Source of the DNA: Lactuca virosa
Taxonomy: Eukaryota > Streptophyta > Magnoliopsida > Asterales > Asteraceae
Length of the DNA: 64,000 bases
Assembly: GCA_928212115.1 (NCBI GenBank)
Contig: CAKMRJ010000001.1
Coordinates: 179,990,263-180,054,262, forward strand
Direction: 5' to 3'
This document shows positions 1 to 11,340 of this stretch, piece after piece. The notes beneath the pieces are model-generated. The model did not search any database, was not told where the DNA came from, and saw nothing but the letters and a program-made list of their open reading frames with translations. Each line of letters begins with the position of its first letter. Position 1 is the first letter of the stretch. A program made the position numbers and the translations under genes.

Positions 1-619
1 TTGTTTATCGCAAAAGTCTGCCATTTTTTCCATTTGTTCCTGGTCTATCAATATTAGTGAGTTTAGTTTTAGTTCGATTTTCGTTTGGTTTGTTGCAGAC
101 CATTGATTTGTTATACGTATGTGGCATAATTTGAATGTTTTTACAATATATTTTATAGATTTTAGATATGGTCGTATTTAAGTTTGAGATGGTAAAAAAT
201 TTCAGATCTGGTTATAATTATGTCTATTTAATTGTGATGTAAAAAATTACACTTTTCAAAATAACATAAAATATCATTTTTCTATGTTGTACAATTTTGT
301 AAAGAAAATTTGGAAACACAAATTTACATTATATTACCCTAGATGTTAAAATTTTATGCTTTGACATACATCATGTTATTGATACGGATACATTTTAATT
401 GTAGAAAATTAACTAATGCTTAGTCAAAATACAATAACATTTTTGTACAATGATTTTTATTTTTTGACAAATAATAAAACAAATCCAAAAACCATTAAAA
501 TTCTAAAAGCAGGCAGAAACACGGTTTGCATTTTTGATGTGCATGGGTAAAATACTACTATATTCAAGAAATGAATAGCTGTAGGAAATTAATAATTATC
601 TTTGTAGGTAGAATATCTT

Positions 620-621
<2 letters not shown>
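1..621. other. AT-rich non-coding DNA
   Basis: I see no open frame of useful length, no RNA gene and no terminal repeats here. The stretch is AT-rich with short A and T runs and ends in a long dinucleotide repeat. Confidence 0.6.

Positions 622-680
<59 letters not shown>
622..680. repeat. (TA)n microsatellite
   Basis: About 59 bases of uninterrupted TA. A second, less regular TA tract lies at 1171-1230. The inverted-repeat element at 681-1167 sits exactly between them, so the two tracts were probably one microsatellite split by insertion. Confidence 0.95.
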
Positions 681-682
<2 letters not shown>

Positions 683-1167
683 GAAAAGAGAAAATACATT
701 ACAGCCCCACCTAAGCTTAGGTACTAAACCTGTTGAAAATATATTGTTTTACTATATAAAGATTATGGTTAATGGATTCACGATTAATACTTCAAGATGT
801 AAATTTAAGATCGACACAATAGGGTTTAGGGTTTAGGGTTTAGATTTAGGGTTTAGGGTTTAGGTTTAGGTTTAGGGTTTAGGGTTTAGGGTTGAGATTT
901 AGGGTTTAGGTTTAGGATTTAGGGTTAAATTTAGGGTTTAGGGTTTAGGTTTAGGGTTTAGTAATGTTCACTTGGGTGAAGTAATAAACGATAATTGAGG
1001 AAAGAAAACAAAGATGTTAAAACGATAATAAAAGAAAGAAATGTTGTGGAGGATGATATATTTACCAAGTGAAACCAAACCGGGTATATTTAGCATGTTA
1101 AAACGACATATTTTAGAAGTTTAGTACCTAAGCTTAGGTGGGGCTGTAATGTATATTCCCTATCCCC
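681..1167. mobile_element. Small terminal-inverted-repeat (MITE-like) element carrying telomere repeats
   Basis: The left end (about 681-745) and the right end (about 1105-1167, reverse complement) match closely. A core of about 36 bases is identical (695-730 against 1119-1154 inverted). The core includes the 12-base palindrome CCTAAGCTTAGG (710-721 and the matching right copy). There is no coding capacity in about 487 bp. TA dinucleotides flank both ends, compatible with a TA target, but the surrounding microsatellite makes the duplication ambiguous. The middle (820-962) is degenerate TTTAGGG repeat. The form fits a non-autonomous TIR or foldback element; superfamily not assigned. Confidence 0.7.
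820..962 (+). repeat. Interstitial plant telomere-type repeat (TTTAGGG)n, degenerate
   Basis: About 140 bases consist of TTTAGGG units mixed with variants (TTTAGG, GATTTAGGG, GTTGAGATTTAGGG). TTTAGGG is the canonical telomere repeat of most plants. The tract lies wholly between the inverted repeats of the element at 681-1167, so it is cargo or a captured or expanded sequence, not a chromosome end. Confidence 0.9.
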
Positions 1168-1170
1168 TAG

Positions 1171-1230
1171 ATATATATATATATATAGATATATATATAT
1201 ATATATCTATAGATATATATTTATATATTA
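1171..1230. repeat. Imperfect (TA)n tract
   Basis: TA-rich tract with GA and CT interruptions immediately right of the inverted-repeat element. It is the likely second half of the microsatellite at 622-680. Confidence 0.85.
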
Positions 1231-2956
1231 AAGCAAAGTTAGAACTATGTCAAGGTGTATCTAATGTTATATATTATAAATTATAAAAGAAAATTAAATT
1301 ATATATATTATGAATTATAAAAGAAAATTAAATTAGTAGTCATGAAATTAGTAGTTAAAACATAAAAGTTCAATACATGTAAGTATTTGGAATGGGTATT
1401 CAAATGTAAGGTTTGATACTTTATATATTTTCCTTTTTATGTTTTAAATCTAATTTAGCAAGGTTTAAATGTATTTTTTTACAAGGACAATGATCGATAA
1501 TAATTCGTAACGAAAAGGTACAATAATGTAATTATTCATACAATATTTTTCAAAATACTACTACTCCTTGGGAATTGCATACCTAGATAATCGGGTTGAG
1601 TGTTTTGTTAAATTAGTATTATTTCAAAAACCTCACACCTAAAAAATTAATTAACTATTATATTAAATGTCTCTTACCAATTGAAAAAAACAAAAAAACA
1701 TGCATCATTTTTAATTATTCTATTTAATTAATATTCTTATTTCAAACCAATTTTTATTTTTTTTATAAAAGGCATGAAAAATTATTAAAAAACACATAAT
1801 TCTAACACAATACTTAGAAAGTCAAACAGTTTTACGTCATAACCATCATATTTTGGTTATCTTTATCTATAAATTTTATATAAGTATTAAAAACTATCAA
1901 ATTTTAATATAAAAGCATTGAATAAGATTATTGTGTCTAGCATTTCCTAAGACTTATACAATAAAAAGATATAACTTGTATTGATAACTCACAGTTTATG
2001 TTAACTATGTCCTTATTTTCTTACACTTTGCATGTCCTTTATTTTGAAGACCCTAGAAAAAAATTATTTAACTTTTTTTGTTTATCATTTTTAAGTAGTT
2101 ATGTATTATTTGTTAATAAATAATATATAACATAACTTACTTTTTTAGTTGATTAATAATTATTAACAATATATTTAATTTAAAACTATATTTTATTTCC
2201 AAATTCTAATGATTGGACATTTATCATTACACCATCTTATTATTATTATTATTATTATTATTATAATTATTACTATTTTAAAGAACAGGGTTAGTATACG
2301 CAGAACTTAAGATTTCCTTTTAAGACACCTTAATGAATGGATATTTACCATTACACCACCTTATTTTAAGTTATTTTTTTTACCAGTTTCTTGATATCTA
2401 AATACCAAAAGATGTCAATATAAAAGAGATGACATTACCGATAAACCAAAATAACTAACTAAAAATACTGCTAAATTAAGCTGTGCTAGAATGATATCCG
2501 ACCAAAAAAGAAGACTCATAAAAAAACATGATTGAAAAAGAAGGGTACGAAAAAAGAATAGATGACACTATTCAAAATAGGCCAAAAACAATCTATTCAT
2601 TGTCCCAAAAAAAAAAAACTAATGTACAGAATAAACAATTTGCGGTCCGCCGAAACAAAGAAGGATAATATTTTTATTTCCAATACAAATTAAAAACTAC
2701 ACCATTTATTTTGACAATGGTTCATTTAAATTAGTGTCATTTTAGTTTTTAGATTATTATAATGACCTATACTACAAATCGAGACACATTTCATAAAAGG
2801 AAACTAATCGTCGCAAATAAACTATCACTCGAAAAAATTATCTGCTGAAAGTAGATTAATTGTAGCAAAGAAACTATTCTCGAAACAACATGCCGAAAGA
2901 ATACTAATTGTAAATAATATATATTCTGCCGCTGCATCGCGCGGGTATCCTACTAG
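1206..2956 (+). mobile_element. Candidate non-autonomous Helitron (3' end good, 5' end tentative)
   Basis: The 3' end has the Helitron signature. A GC-rich hairpin with stem CCGC/GCGG lies in 2932-2948 in otherwise AT-rich DNA, followed about 8 bases later by CTAG (2953-2956), with T at 2957. Helitrons end in CTRR after a short hairpin and insert between A and T. The 5' end should begin TC after A. TC at 1206 (followed by TATTAAAGCAAAG-like sequence) or at 1260 are candidates, neither proven. No Rep/helicase coding is present. Within it, 1262-1335 contains a short duplicated AT-rich word. Confidence 0.4.
2236..2271. repeat. (ATT)n microsatellite
   Basis: About nine TTA/ATT units with one interruption, inside the candidate Helitron. 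Confidence 0.9.
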
Positions 2957-3379
2957 TAATTAATAAAGAATATATATGAATGAATTTAAAAGAATAATAA
3001 GACTAACTAAGGGTTGTTTACCTACCATTGATATTCACAAGCCCTCAACGATTCGAACTACTCACTAATATGAATTCACAAAATATGATGTTTGCAATTT
3101 GAATGGTTGTGGTGAATTAATGGTATAACTATAGAAAAATCGTGGATTCATAATTCGAACTATTCACTAATACGGATTCACAAAATAGATTCATTTGATT
3201 CACCTCAACATGAATTTACAAAATGATTTCAAATTAAAATAATATATTGTCATCTCGTCTCAGGTGTTACGGTATGTTAGGTATCCATTAAACCAAGCTT
3301 CAAATTCAAAACTATATATTACATTCGGATAAATAAAGCAACTGCAATGAATAGTTTCAGCTTCAAATTTATATTGCGT
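2957..3379. other. Non-coding DNA with a short spaced duplication
   Basis: A segment of about 33 bases containing TTCGAACTA-TTCACTAATA and ATTCACAAAAT recurs about 101 bp apart (3052-3084 and 3153-3187). No gene is visible. Confidence 0.5.
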
Positions 3380-3565
3380 TTAAAAAAGGAAAGCAACTGC
3401 AATGAATAAAGGACTAGTTTCATACACACACATGCTCGGAAGTTACCACCAGATGAGATGTCCAATATGTTTTTAAAAAAGGAAAGCAACTGCAATGAAT
3501 AAAGGACTAGTTTCACACACACACATGCTTGGAAGTTACCACCAGATGAGATGTCCAATATGTTT
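3380..3565. repeat. Tandem duplication, two units of about 93 bp
   Basis: GGAAAGCAACTGCAATGAAT starts at 3388 and again at 3481. The two units differ at a few positions, and a partial third copy of the first 20 bases lies near 3335. An 84-codon minus-strand frame over this repeat is only the repeat translated. Confidence 0.9.
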
Positions 3566-4186
3566 GACACCACCGATTAGTTTAAGGAGGATGATTTTAC
3601 AGACGGCGATTTTACAACTTGGTTGAAATTAATGAACATTCATGAATAAAGAGCAGAATGGCAGTTTTACAAATATAGAGAGTGGGAGGACTACTAACTT
3701 ACTGATATATTGGTTTCGCCAGAGAGGATTGATGTTGTAAGGCATCGATTAGAGTGGGAGCGCAAATGGAAGACATCGACCGGAGGGAGGGATAAATCAG
3801 ATACATAGGGCAAAGGGCAAGGCATGTCTTATTTTTTATCCATCGACGACACATGTATGAACCATTTAGATCTGCTCGGACCGATACAAAACCTATTAAG
3901 AGATGAACAATATGCTCTGAATCGGTCTCTGAATCTGACCGATTCAACGGCAGTCTCTTAATGGAACCCTTAGCAGGTTAAACGAACCCCTGAAATATAT
4001 ATACAAGGTACCTCAGATTATATGCTCTATTGACTTGTCAATAACATGAAATTTATGCATTTAATGTGTAGTTCTCCATATGAAGACCAAAATATTATAA
4101 TTTAGTGAAATGACAATAGTAATTTGTTTCAAACCCAATCCAAAATTGTCAACTAAGCAAAGTGCAAAACAATATACTCTACTACC

Positions 4187-4187
<1 letters not shown>
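3566..4187. other. Unassigned non-coding DNA
   Basis: GC content is slightly higher than the flanks around 3700-3950. One 82-codon minus-strand frame exists there but resembles no family I know. I see no RNA gene or repeat boundary. Confidence 0.4.

Positions 4188-4189
<2 letters not shown>

Positions 4190-4269
<80 letters not shown>
4190..4269. repeat. Compound (TA)n(TG)n microsatellite
   Basis: About 54 bases of TA pass directly into about 25 bases of TG. Confidence 0.95.
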
Positions 4270-5109
4270 TGTTAAAAAGTTTAACAACTTACAATTAAAA
4301 CAGGATCTTCCATAAGATCTTGAAATATGCCGAAGATCTTTGTCATGCCTAAGATCCTGGGAAAAAGAAATACTATTCAAGAAATTGTTTATCGAAGTGG
4401 ATTCTTTTTAAAGTGTAAACAAGTGTATTTGAAGTGTTTGGGACAAAAATAGTTTTAAAATGATTAATAATTGATTTTGCGTAAGAAAATTATAAAATAC
4501 TCAAAAAGGTATGAAGATACCACAAAATATCTTGATAAGTTGATATGAAAACATATTAACAACGAAATAAGTATTGTAATCGATCAAACAATCATAAATG
4601 AGTAAAATCAAAGCAAGAACATAGTGATATATGAGGAAATGTGTTAATCCTTTGGATCTCCGGCATAAAACCTTGGGAAGTGTTGAAATCACCTGTCGTA
4701 GAACTTAGATTAAATCGAGAATAACAGTTACAAGTTCTATTTGATCTTAGAAAGAATGTGATTGTGCACAAGTGTCGAAAGAATCAGAGAAGAAGAAGAA
4801 GTGGAAGTGTGTGTGTGTGTGTGCATTGATCAACTAGTCTTTTATACATAACAAGAATAACTAAAATTGCAAGATTCTTGGGATCCTGCTTGATCTTTTC
4901 TTGAACCAGATTTCTCGAGATTCTTCAATGTTCATAAGGCATTTACCACATGTACTTTACTTGGTCTTATTCTTTTTACATTAAGCCTTAAATACATACA
5001 CATGATATTCCAAGAAATACAATGGCAGGCCAAAATACTAATTAAATCTAGGATCTTGGGCTTACCCGAGATGTTAGTTCAAGTTCAAGATATTAAAATT
5101 GTAGGTCAA
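4270..5109 (-). other. Probable remnant of the Tat element's 3' non-coding region or LTR
   Basis: This lies just downstream (minus strand) of the Tat integrase C-terminus, where the 3' untranslated region and 3' LTR of that element should be. Read on the minus strand, it has a TATA box (CTTTTATA on the plus strand at 4839-4846) followed by a pyrimidine-rich CTTCTT leader (plus strand AGAAGAAGAAG near 4789-4800), as in LTR promoters. A TG-repeat lies at 4807-4822. I found no second copy in the window, so LTR limits cannot be set. Confidence 0.3.
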
Positions 5110-6161
5110 AATTTCTACTCACAACATCAGTATACTCTTTTGCCATATTCATAGTCTATGAGATACTGACCTTAACACTTGGGAGCTAATTTCCTAACGC
5201 TAAAATCTTTGTTTTTCTGGAAAACATTTCGTAGCACCAAGTTACCTGCTTGGAATCTTCTAATTTTGATGTTTTTGTTGTAGGAGCTAACTATTATTTG
5301 TTGAAAGGATGATATCCAAATATTGGCAAGATATTAGATCTCATCTATTGTGTTAAGTTCTCCAGTCAGATTCAGATTGTTACTTTTGGGGGTTTGTGAC
5401 TCGATTCTTTCTATAAGGATGATTACCTCTAGAGGAATTATTACTTCAGAGCCAAACACTAATTAATAAGGGGTTTTCCTTGTTGATTTTGCAGTTGTTC
5501 TATCTGTCCATAAGACCAGTTGTAATTTTTCAGCACATCTTCCCTTCATGTCTTTCAAGCATTTCTTGAGATTATTTATTATAATCTTGTTGCTGCATTC
5601 GGCTTAACCATTGGCTTGGAAATGTATGGGCGTATAGGTTATTAGCTTTGTTCCCCATCGTACGAAAAAATCTTGGGTCATGTTTCTTATGAACCATGAT
5701 CCGTTGTCACTTATGATTTCTACCGGAATCAAAAATCTTGTCAAGATGTTCCACTTTATGAAGGACACCACTTCTTTGTCTCTAATCTGGACGAATGTGT
5801 TAGCTTCTATCCATCTCGAGAAGTAGTCGGTGATTGCTAACATGGATACATTTCCACCAGTTTCTCTTGGTAGTTTTACGACTATATCAATGCCCCACTT
5901 CATGGATGACCAGGGAGATATAATGGGATGCATTGCTTATGCCAGATGGTGAAGGATGTTGTTATGCCTCTGACATGCGTTGCATTTTTGAACATAATCT
6001 GTGCGATCCTTTCTCTTTACTGGCCAATAATATCCATTCCTTAAGTCTTTTGAAAATATGGCTCTGCACCCGATATGATTTCCACAATCACCCTCATGGA
6101 TTTCTTTGAGAGTCCACTTTACTTCATCCTTCTCTAAGCATCTTAGGTAAGGTCCTGCCAA
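5110..6161 (-). pseudogene. Ty3/Tat-type integrase, decayed
   Basis: In the minus direction: a zinc-binding HHCC part at 6161-5937 (EGDCGNHIGCRA, then YVQKCNACQRH), and the DDE core at 5933-5604 with GIDIV (first Asp), TDYFSRWIEA and IISDNGS (second Asp), up to HFQANG. A stop then interrupts the frame just before the Glu-bearing helix (AECSNKIII). Further fragments continue to about 5125, including a TPY-stop-LVFGSEVIIP box and a C-terminal FQAGNLVLR-like motif. Integrase inserts retroelement cDNA into the nucleus. Stops and frameshifts make this copy dead. Order and motifs fit the Tat/Ogre lineage of Ty3 elements. Confidence 0.85.
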
Positions 6162-6329
6162 AAATTTCCTAAAGAGTATACCATAAATAGTATAAAAATA
6201 AGAAATTTTGAACTTGAAATCCCTTGGGATTGTTTTTGATTTTAGATTTTTGGAATAACGATGTGAATGATTGGGATTATTTTGTTCGGGGGGGGGGGGG
6301 TCTTTAGGGTTGACCCCAAGTTGGTTAGT
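6162..6329. other. Spacer with a 13-base poly-G run inside the Tat remnant
   Basis: A run of 13 G occurs at 6288-6300. The surrounding sequence lies between the integrase and extra RNase H remnants and gives no readable frame. Confidence 0.6.
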
Positions 6330-6832
6330 GTGCCTACCTGAGTATTTTCTTCCCTTGGTATTTTGTCTATGTTGAAGATTTTGAATCCTTTTGATAACTT
6401 TTTAACTATCTCTAATTATTCAGATAGCTTCTCTCCCTTTACTATATAAGATCCACTGAAACGGTTAGCAATTAGTAAGGAATCAACATAAACTTGGATA
6501 TCTTTAATGTGAAGATATTGGACAAGATGTAGGCCGACAATCAGTGCTTCGTGCTTAGCCTTGTTGTTTGTTTCATAGAATCCTTAACTAACTGCTTGGG
6601 GTAGTATGTCCCCTTCTAGAGATTTTAGTATGACTCCTAACCCTATTTCTCTATAATTCAAAGATCTATATGTATACAATATCCACTTCTTTGGTCTATC
6701 TTCACATTGAAGTTGATTGAGATATATTTTCGCTTCTAGTTGGATATCAGTACTAAAATCTTCCACAAAATCTGTTAATTCTGTGGATTTTATTGCGGAT
6801 CTTGAATCATATCTTAGATCAAAGGTACTCAA
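6330..6832 (-). pseudogene. Additional (archaeal-type) RNase H of a Tat-lineage element, decayed
   Basis: The minus-strand frame 6832-6584 reads STFDLRYDSRSAIKSTELTDFVEDF, then WILYTYRSLNYREIGLGVIL. This is the pattern of the second RNase H of Tat/Ogre elements (usually W-x-LY-D-G-S-x-N-x-x-G-x-G). The first catalytic Asp position reads Tyr here. After a stop, similar sequence continues to about 6330 (ETNNKAKHEAL, then YVDSLLIANRFSG). A second RNase H after the ordinary one is diagnostic for the Tat lineage. Inactive. Confidence 0.75.
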
Positions 6833-6989
6833 TTATACGTCAAATTTTGGCATCCTACATGACATTCATTGTTTTCTCATAACACACTTAATGGGAAAGT
6901 TAGTTTTAAAGCATATAGGATGAGTTTCAAAGTAATGTCTAAGTTTGATTGATGTTGTAACAAGTAATAGCATGAGCTTTTCTAAGCAT

Positions 6990-7360
6990 GATTACCTGAT
7001 TTGAAAATTTAATAGACTTTTACTTATATCATAGACTTGATGTTGGATATCATTTTCTTCTTTGACTAATATGACACTTAACGTACTGGGCGAGACTGCT
7101 AAGTATATGTATATGGTTTCTCCATTTTTTGGTTTTACCAATAAAGGGGATGAGGACAGGTAATTTTTTAGCTGCTAAAAAGCTTCTTGGTGCTTAGGAG
7201 TCCACTCAAACTTTTGATTCATTGTAAAGATTTTGTAAAATGGAATGCATCTTTTTAAGGATTTTGAGATGAATCTGTTGAGTGTTCTTATCCTTCTTGT
7301 TAGCCTCTGAATGTATTTTGTAGATGTTCGAGACTTTAGATTGAGGATTTGTTTTATCTG
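6990..7360 (-). pseudogene. RT connection and RNase H N-terminus of the Tat-type pol, frameshifted
   Basis: Shifting frames on the minus strand recover IQRLTRRI, LNRFISKSLKRCIPFYKIF, KFEWTPKHQEAF, then a stop, then SSPLLVKPKNGE and YLAVSPS. These are the thumb and connection and start of RNase H in Ty3/Tat pol, in correct order after RT. Several indels and at least one stop. Confidence 0.65.
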
Positions 7361-8053
7361 TTATGGGCTTGCTTTTATTCCTCTTTTAGTTACCATGTAA
7401 CCTAGATACTTTCTAGACCTTACTCCAAAGTGGCACTTTGCCGAATTGAGCTTCATGTTGTATTCATCAAACATGTCTAGAGCTTCTACAAGATCTTTAG
7501 TGGTTTTTGACCTCACCACCATGTCATCTATGTATGCTTCCATGGTTGTTCCGATATTATGTATGAACATCTTGTTTACCAATCCATTGTAAGTTGCACC
7601 TGTTTTTTTCAAACCAAATGATATAACATTATAGCAATATATACTTGTAGGTTTCATGAAGGTTGTGTCCTCCTAGTCTGATGCCTCCATTTGAATATAT
7701 TGGAATCCTTAGGATGCATCCATTAAAGTCAAGATTTCATGTCCAACTGTGGAATCCACCAAAGAACCTATATGAGGTAGAGGGAAAGGAAATTTGGAAC
7801 ATGCTTTATTCAAGTCCGTGTAATCTACACATACTCTCCATTTTCAATTATTTGTTTCAACCACCACCATATTTCGTAGCCACCTTAGGAACTTCACCTC
7901 TCCGATCATCTTGACCTTTAGAAGGCGTTCCATTTCTTTTTGTATCATCTTGTTTCTTTGTGGTACAAACTTCCTTCTTTTCCGATGTATTGGGCAAAAA
8001 GAAGGGTTGATGTTTAATTTATGTGCAATAATATTTTTATGTATACCTATCAT
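7361..8053 (-). pseudogene. Ty3/Tat-type reverse transcriptase, decayed
   Basis: The N-terminal part is read at 8053-7844 (HKNIIAHKLNINPSF, RRKFVPQRNKMIQKEMERLL). The palm is read at 7657-7361 with FGLKKTGATYNGLVNKMF, then AYIDDMVV. YIDD is the catalytic metal-binding motif. It is followed by LNSAKCHFGVRSRKYLGYMV. The middle fingers region (7660-7840) is frameshifted. The HKLNI...KRRKF start and GATYxxLVNKMF are typical of Tat-lineage RT. Confidence 0.85.
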
Positions 8054-8389
8054 ATTTTTGTGTTTTCATGCAATGGTTGATCTTCATTTGTTCAAAAGTT
8101 CGAGAAGATCATTCTCAAGATCAATGGACTATTTTTCCCCAATAGCACCTTGATTTATGGGTTGAGAGGGTCTAGGGATACTTCTTTTATCTCATGTTGC
8201 TTTGCTTCCAGTACATTAGGTGCTTCCTTCTTTAATTTCTATGCTTGGTTGGGGACTTTCGAAGATTTCATCAAAGTTATATAACAGTTTGGGCCTCTTG
8301 ATGGTTGCCAAGAATCTTCACTACTCCTAAGGTGTAGGCATCTTGATGCATTGATGGTATGTCAAGGGGACTGCTTTCATTTCATGAAT

Positions 8390-8817
8390 TTATGGTTGGA
8401 CTATGATGACATTATAGTAGGATAGAGAATCTATAACACAAAACTGATGTATATAATTTATCCCTCTTATGTTGATGGGAAACTTAATCTCATACATGGT
8501 GTTCTTTGTCTCTCCACTAAAGCCAACCAACACCGAGGATTTATGCAAGATTTTAGAAAATGGAATATTCATATTCTCTAAGGTTTCTCAGAGTATAATA
8601 TTGACAAAGCTTCCTCCATCTACGAAGATTCTTCTAACAAATTGGCTTACAATATACAGTGTTAACACCAGCCCATCATGGTGAGGGTCCAAGACGATTT
8701 CTCTTTTGTCTTCAGTGAACGTGACATTATTTTTATCTATTATGGACACTTTTCTTCTTGGGTTTTCTTCTTTCTCCATTTTCTACACCTTCACATGTCT
8801 CTTAGCTACCGAGTAGG
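8390..8817 (-). pseudogene. Ty3/Tat-type aspartic protease, decayed, interrupted by element A
   Basis: Minus frame 8779-8588 has VTFTEDKREIVLDPHHDGLV, then RRIFVDGGSFVNI. VDGGS stands where the protease Asp-Thr/Ser-Gly motif normally lies, so the active site is altered. Frame 8572-8390 has LVGFSGETKNT and VIDSLSYYNVI, the protease C-terminal part. Upstream codons are cut at 8817 by insertion of element A and resume at 21812 in the same frame. One stop lies shortly before the methionine at 8779. Confidence 0.8.
8813..8817. repeat. Left target-site duplication GTAGG of element A
   Basis: GTAGG directly precedes the TG of element A's left LTR and recurs at 21807-21811 directly after the CA of its right LTR. 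Confidence 0.92.
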
Positions 8818-8818
8818 T

Positions 8819-8823
8819 GTTGG
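8819..8823. repeat. Left TSD GTTGG of element B (bases 2-6 of element A's LTR)
   Basis: Matches 16399-16403. With T at 8818 it also completes TGTTGG, the start of element A. Confidence 0.92.
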
Positions 8824-9605
8824 TGTTGGAGTTTCTACGCATCAAATACACTCTAAAACTTGGTAGCGGAAAAATCGAAACAACGATATACCTAAGTGTA
8901 CATGCAACCTATGGATCTATGGCTTCATGCTAATTACATCAACCCTAGAAAACTAAAACATAAGTAAGAAAACATACCTCTTATGTAGCCCTTGATCTCC
9001 ATGCTTCCATGAAGTTGCTTGGATGAAAGGATCCAAACCAGAATCCCTCTAATGGTATCACACCCAATGACACCAAAGAGTGGAATAAAAATAACTAGGA
9101 GAAGGGTCAATTTCACAAACCCAAAGGGGTTAGAAATCGTCCCTAAGAGGGGGAGGAAGAAGGGATGGCGAAACTTCAAGCCAAGGTGCAAGGAGGAATG
9201 AAATCCCTAAGGCCCTATTTATAGCCTTGGATGCCTCCTAGGGTTTAGTACTCCTTCCCATGTGGGATGGAGGCATAACCACGAAATTTCACTCCTTTCC
9301 CATGTGGGATGGAGTGATTTTCATCCAACCCTAATTCCATAAGGTTCTGGAACATTCCTGATTAACCAACTATCGATTAATGAACATTCAACCCTTTAAT
9401 TAATTAAACTGTTAATTAATTCCCAAAATATATTTCCAAAATATATTTCCAATTAGTTTCTAATTAATTATTAACCATAATAATTAATAAACCAATTTCT
9501 CCTTTATTTATTCTACTCAATTTGGGTCTTGAGGGCAACCCAAAAGGACCCTGCTATTATTAGAAATATTACCAATAGTTAATGACCTTGGACACTATTC
9601 CAACA
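8824..9605 (-). repeat. Left (3') LTR of element B
   Basis: 782 bp, starting TGTTGG and ending CCAACA. Minus-strand TATA box CTATAAATA at 9216-9224. Two inverted repeats of the type TCCCATGTGGGA occur at about 9257-9268 and 9298-9309. Confidence 0.95.
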
Positions 9606-9620
9606 GTCTCCCACTTGGAC
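9606..9620 (-). other. Polypurine tract of element B
   Basis: On the minus strand GTCCAAGTGGGAGAC precedes the 3' LTR, the usual copia form. Confidence 0.85.
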
Positions 9621-11340
9621 AAGTCATCAACTATACGAGGACTAATATTTCTCCAATAATCAACAGAGAGTTAGCCATCCAATGCAACTACCGAACTCTT
9701 GATCTAATCAAGATTCAGCCCTTAGATAAGTGATCAACTATCCCTTCGTTCTATGATATCCGTATGAATTCGAGACATGGATAATGGTCAATCTCAAGAA
9801 TTCAAGATTATGTTTCCCGATATAGATTTGTGACGACTGCATCTGACTACTAAATTGAACACATCAATTCCAGTCAGGGCTCGGCCAAGCACTTTAGATG
9901 TCAGCACCAAATCATCGAGGGGCCCAAAGATATCGCTTCTCCTATTAAGGCAGAAGGAACGAATAAACTTTGACTACATAGTTTTTGTCTATTTCATCAT
10001 GTCACACATGGACATACCCTTTATAACTACCAGTTACGAATAGCATTGGAGTAGACCAATGCATAACAGAATCATAGAGCAAAACCCCACATGTATCTAG
10101 GTTTGAAGAATAGAAGATATTATCGTCTTAGAATTACTTGTGACTGAATCCATGAAGTAATCTCTAAGCGTGGGTTGGTCCAATACTTAAATCCCTATTA
10201 AGCACTCATGAGTGTTAGCGCAATCACTATGCTATGTCTAATCAATATGGACAATCCACCAATACTCATGACAGTCTTGAATCACTACTTACTTCCAAGA
10301 GTATGACCGACTGTGGACGTTTGAGTAAATCAATACTCGGGAAGTGGGTTCCAAACATGCAAAAGTGAGAACGCAGTGATAAGCTAATTGAAATGACTGA
10401 AATCCATCATATATTAAGATCACCACTTAATAATCGCCAAATCAAATTAAAACTTATACTGCTTAAAGTTTTCGGGTTTTAAAACAAACCAAACTAAGAG
10501 TGTTTAAGCCAATTCATTTGCAAATCTAATGCCTCTAGACTTTGTCTGACTGTCAGACTTGGTCAGTGACATTGGCTTAGGAATGGATCGACAAGATTAT
10601 CTTTCGATATGAATCATTGACTATGATGTCTTTACATTTGACTCACTATCAAATACGTTGGTACTTACTGAGTATGTGTAATGTGAGCTTGTGTGACTTG
10701 GGATCCATACTCGAGGTAAGTTCACCCAAAGTCACAAGAAACTTCATAAGGACCATCAATGATTGAATTTCAACAAAGATGTCACTAATGAATCTCTTTC
10801 AGTCACATTGTCCACTTTGCAATTTAACCAACTGCAATATACTCTAAGTATGTTAAATCCACTATGGTGTATTACCTGGTACTCTTTCAAGCTAATATAT
10901 CACCATTCAGTAAAAGCACGAATTCCGACTGCGAATGGAATTGCCTTTATTAGTGCGGAACTTAGCATCAATGTAACTCTTACAATGATCTCTCCCATAC
11001 TATCAAGATCATCTCTTCTGTCCTCCAAGGACACTTAAGAATGTTCTTGATCTTGATTCATTGATTCTTGCCAAATTGATCTAATCAAACTTGTCATGCT
11101 CAAGGCATACGAGTCATTAGATCTAGTACATGTCATGGCATTTATGATCGATCCCATAGCAGAAGCATGTGGGACACGACTCATTTGCTTTAGCTCAATA
11201 GTAGAACTAGGACATTAGCATTGCTCAATGTCATGCCAGCCTAAACTCCTTTTTGAGTTTTGCATGTCGAGTTTCCTCAACATTCAATGTACTTTGGCTT
11301 AATCCAATGAATCACTTTGATCTATCTCCATAGATCCTTA
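9621..11340 (-). pseudogene. Decayed RNase H/RT 3' part of element B pol
   Basis: By position this should be RNase H. Only weak traces can be read on the minus strand near 10440-10570, and no intact motif. Many stops in all frames. Confidence 0.4.

Noticed and set aside
3319..3573. 84-codon minus-strand frame with an internal protein repeat
   Set aside because: Caused by the 93-bp tandem duplication.
4153..4380. 75-codon frame with Thr-His and Tyr-Ile repeats
   Set aside because: Translation of the TG/TA microsatellite.
9019..9201. 60- and 85-codon frames identical at 8934-9201 and 15727-15994
   Set aside because: They lie within the two LTRs of element B. Identity comes from LTR identity, and there is no domain.
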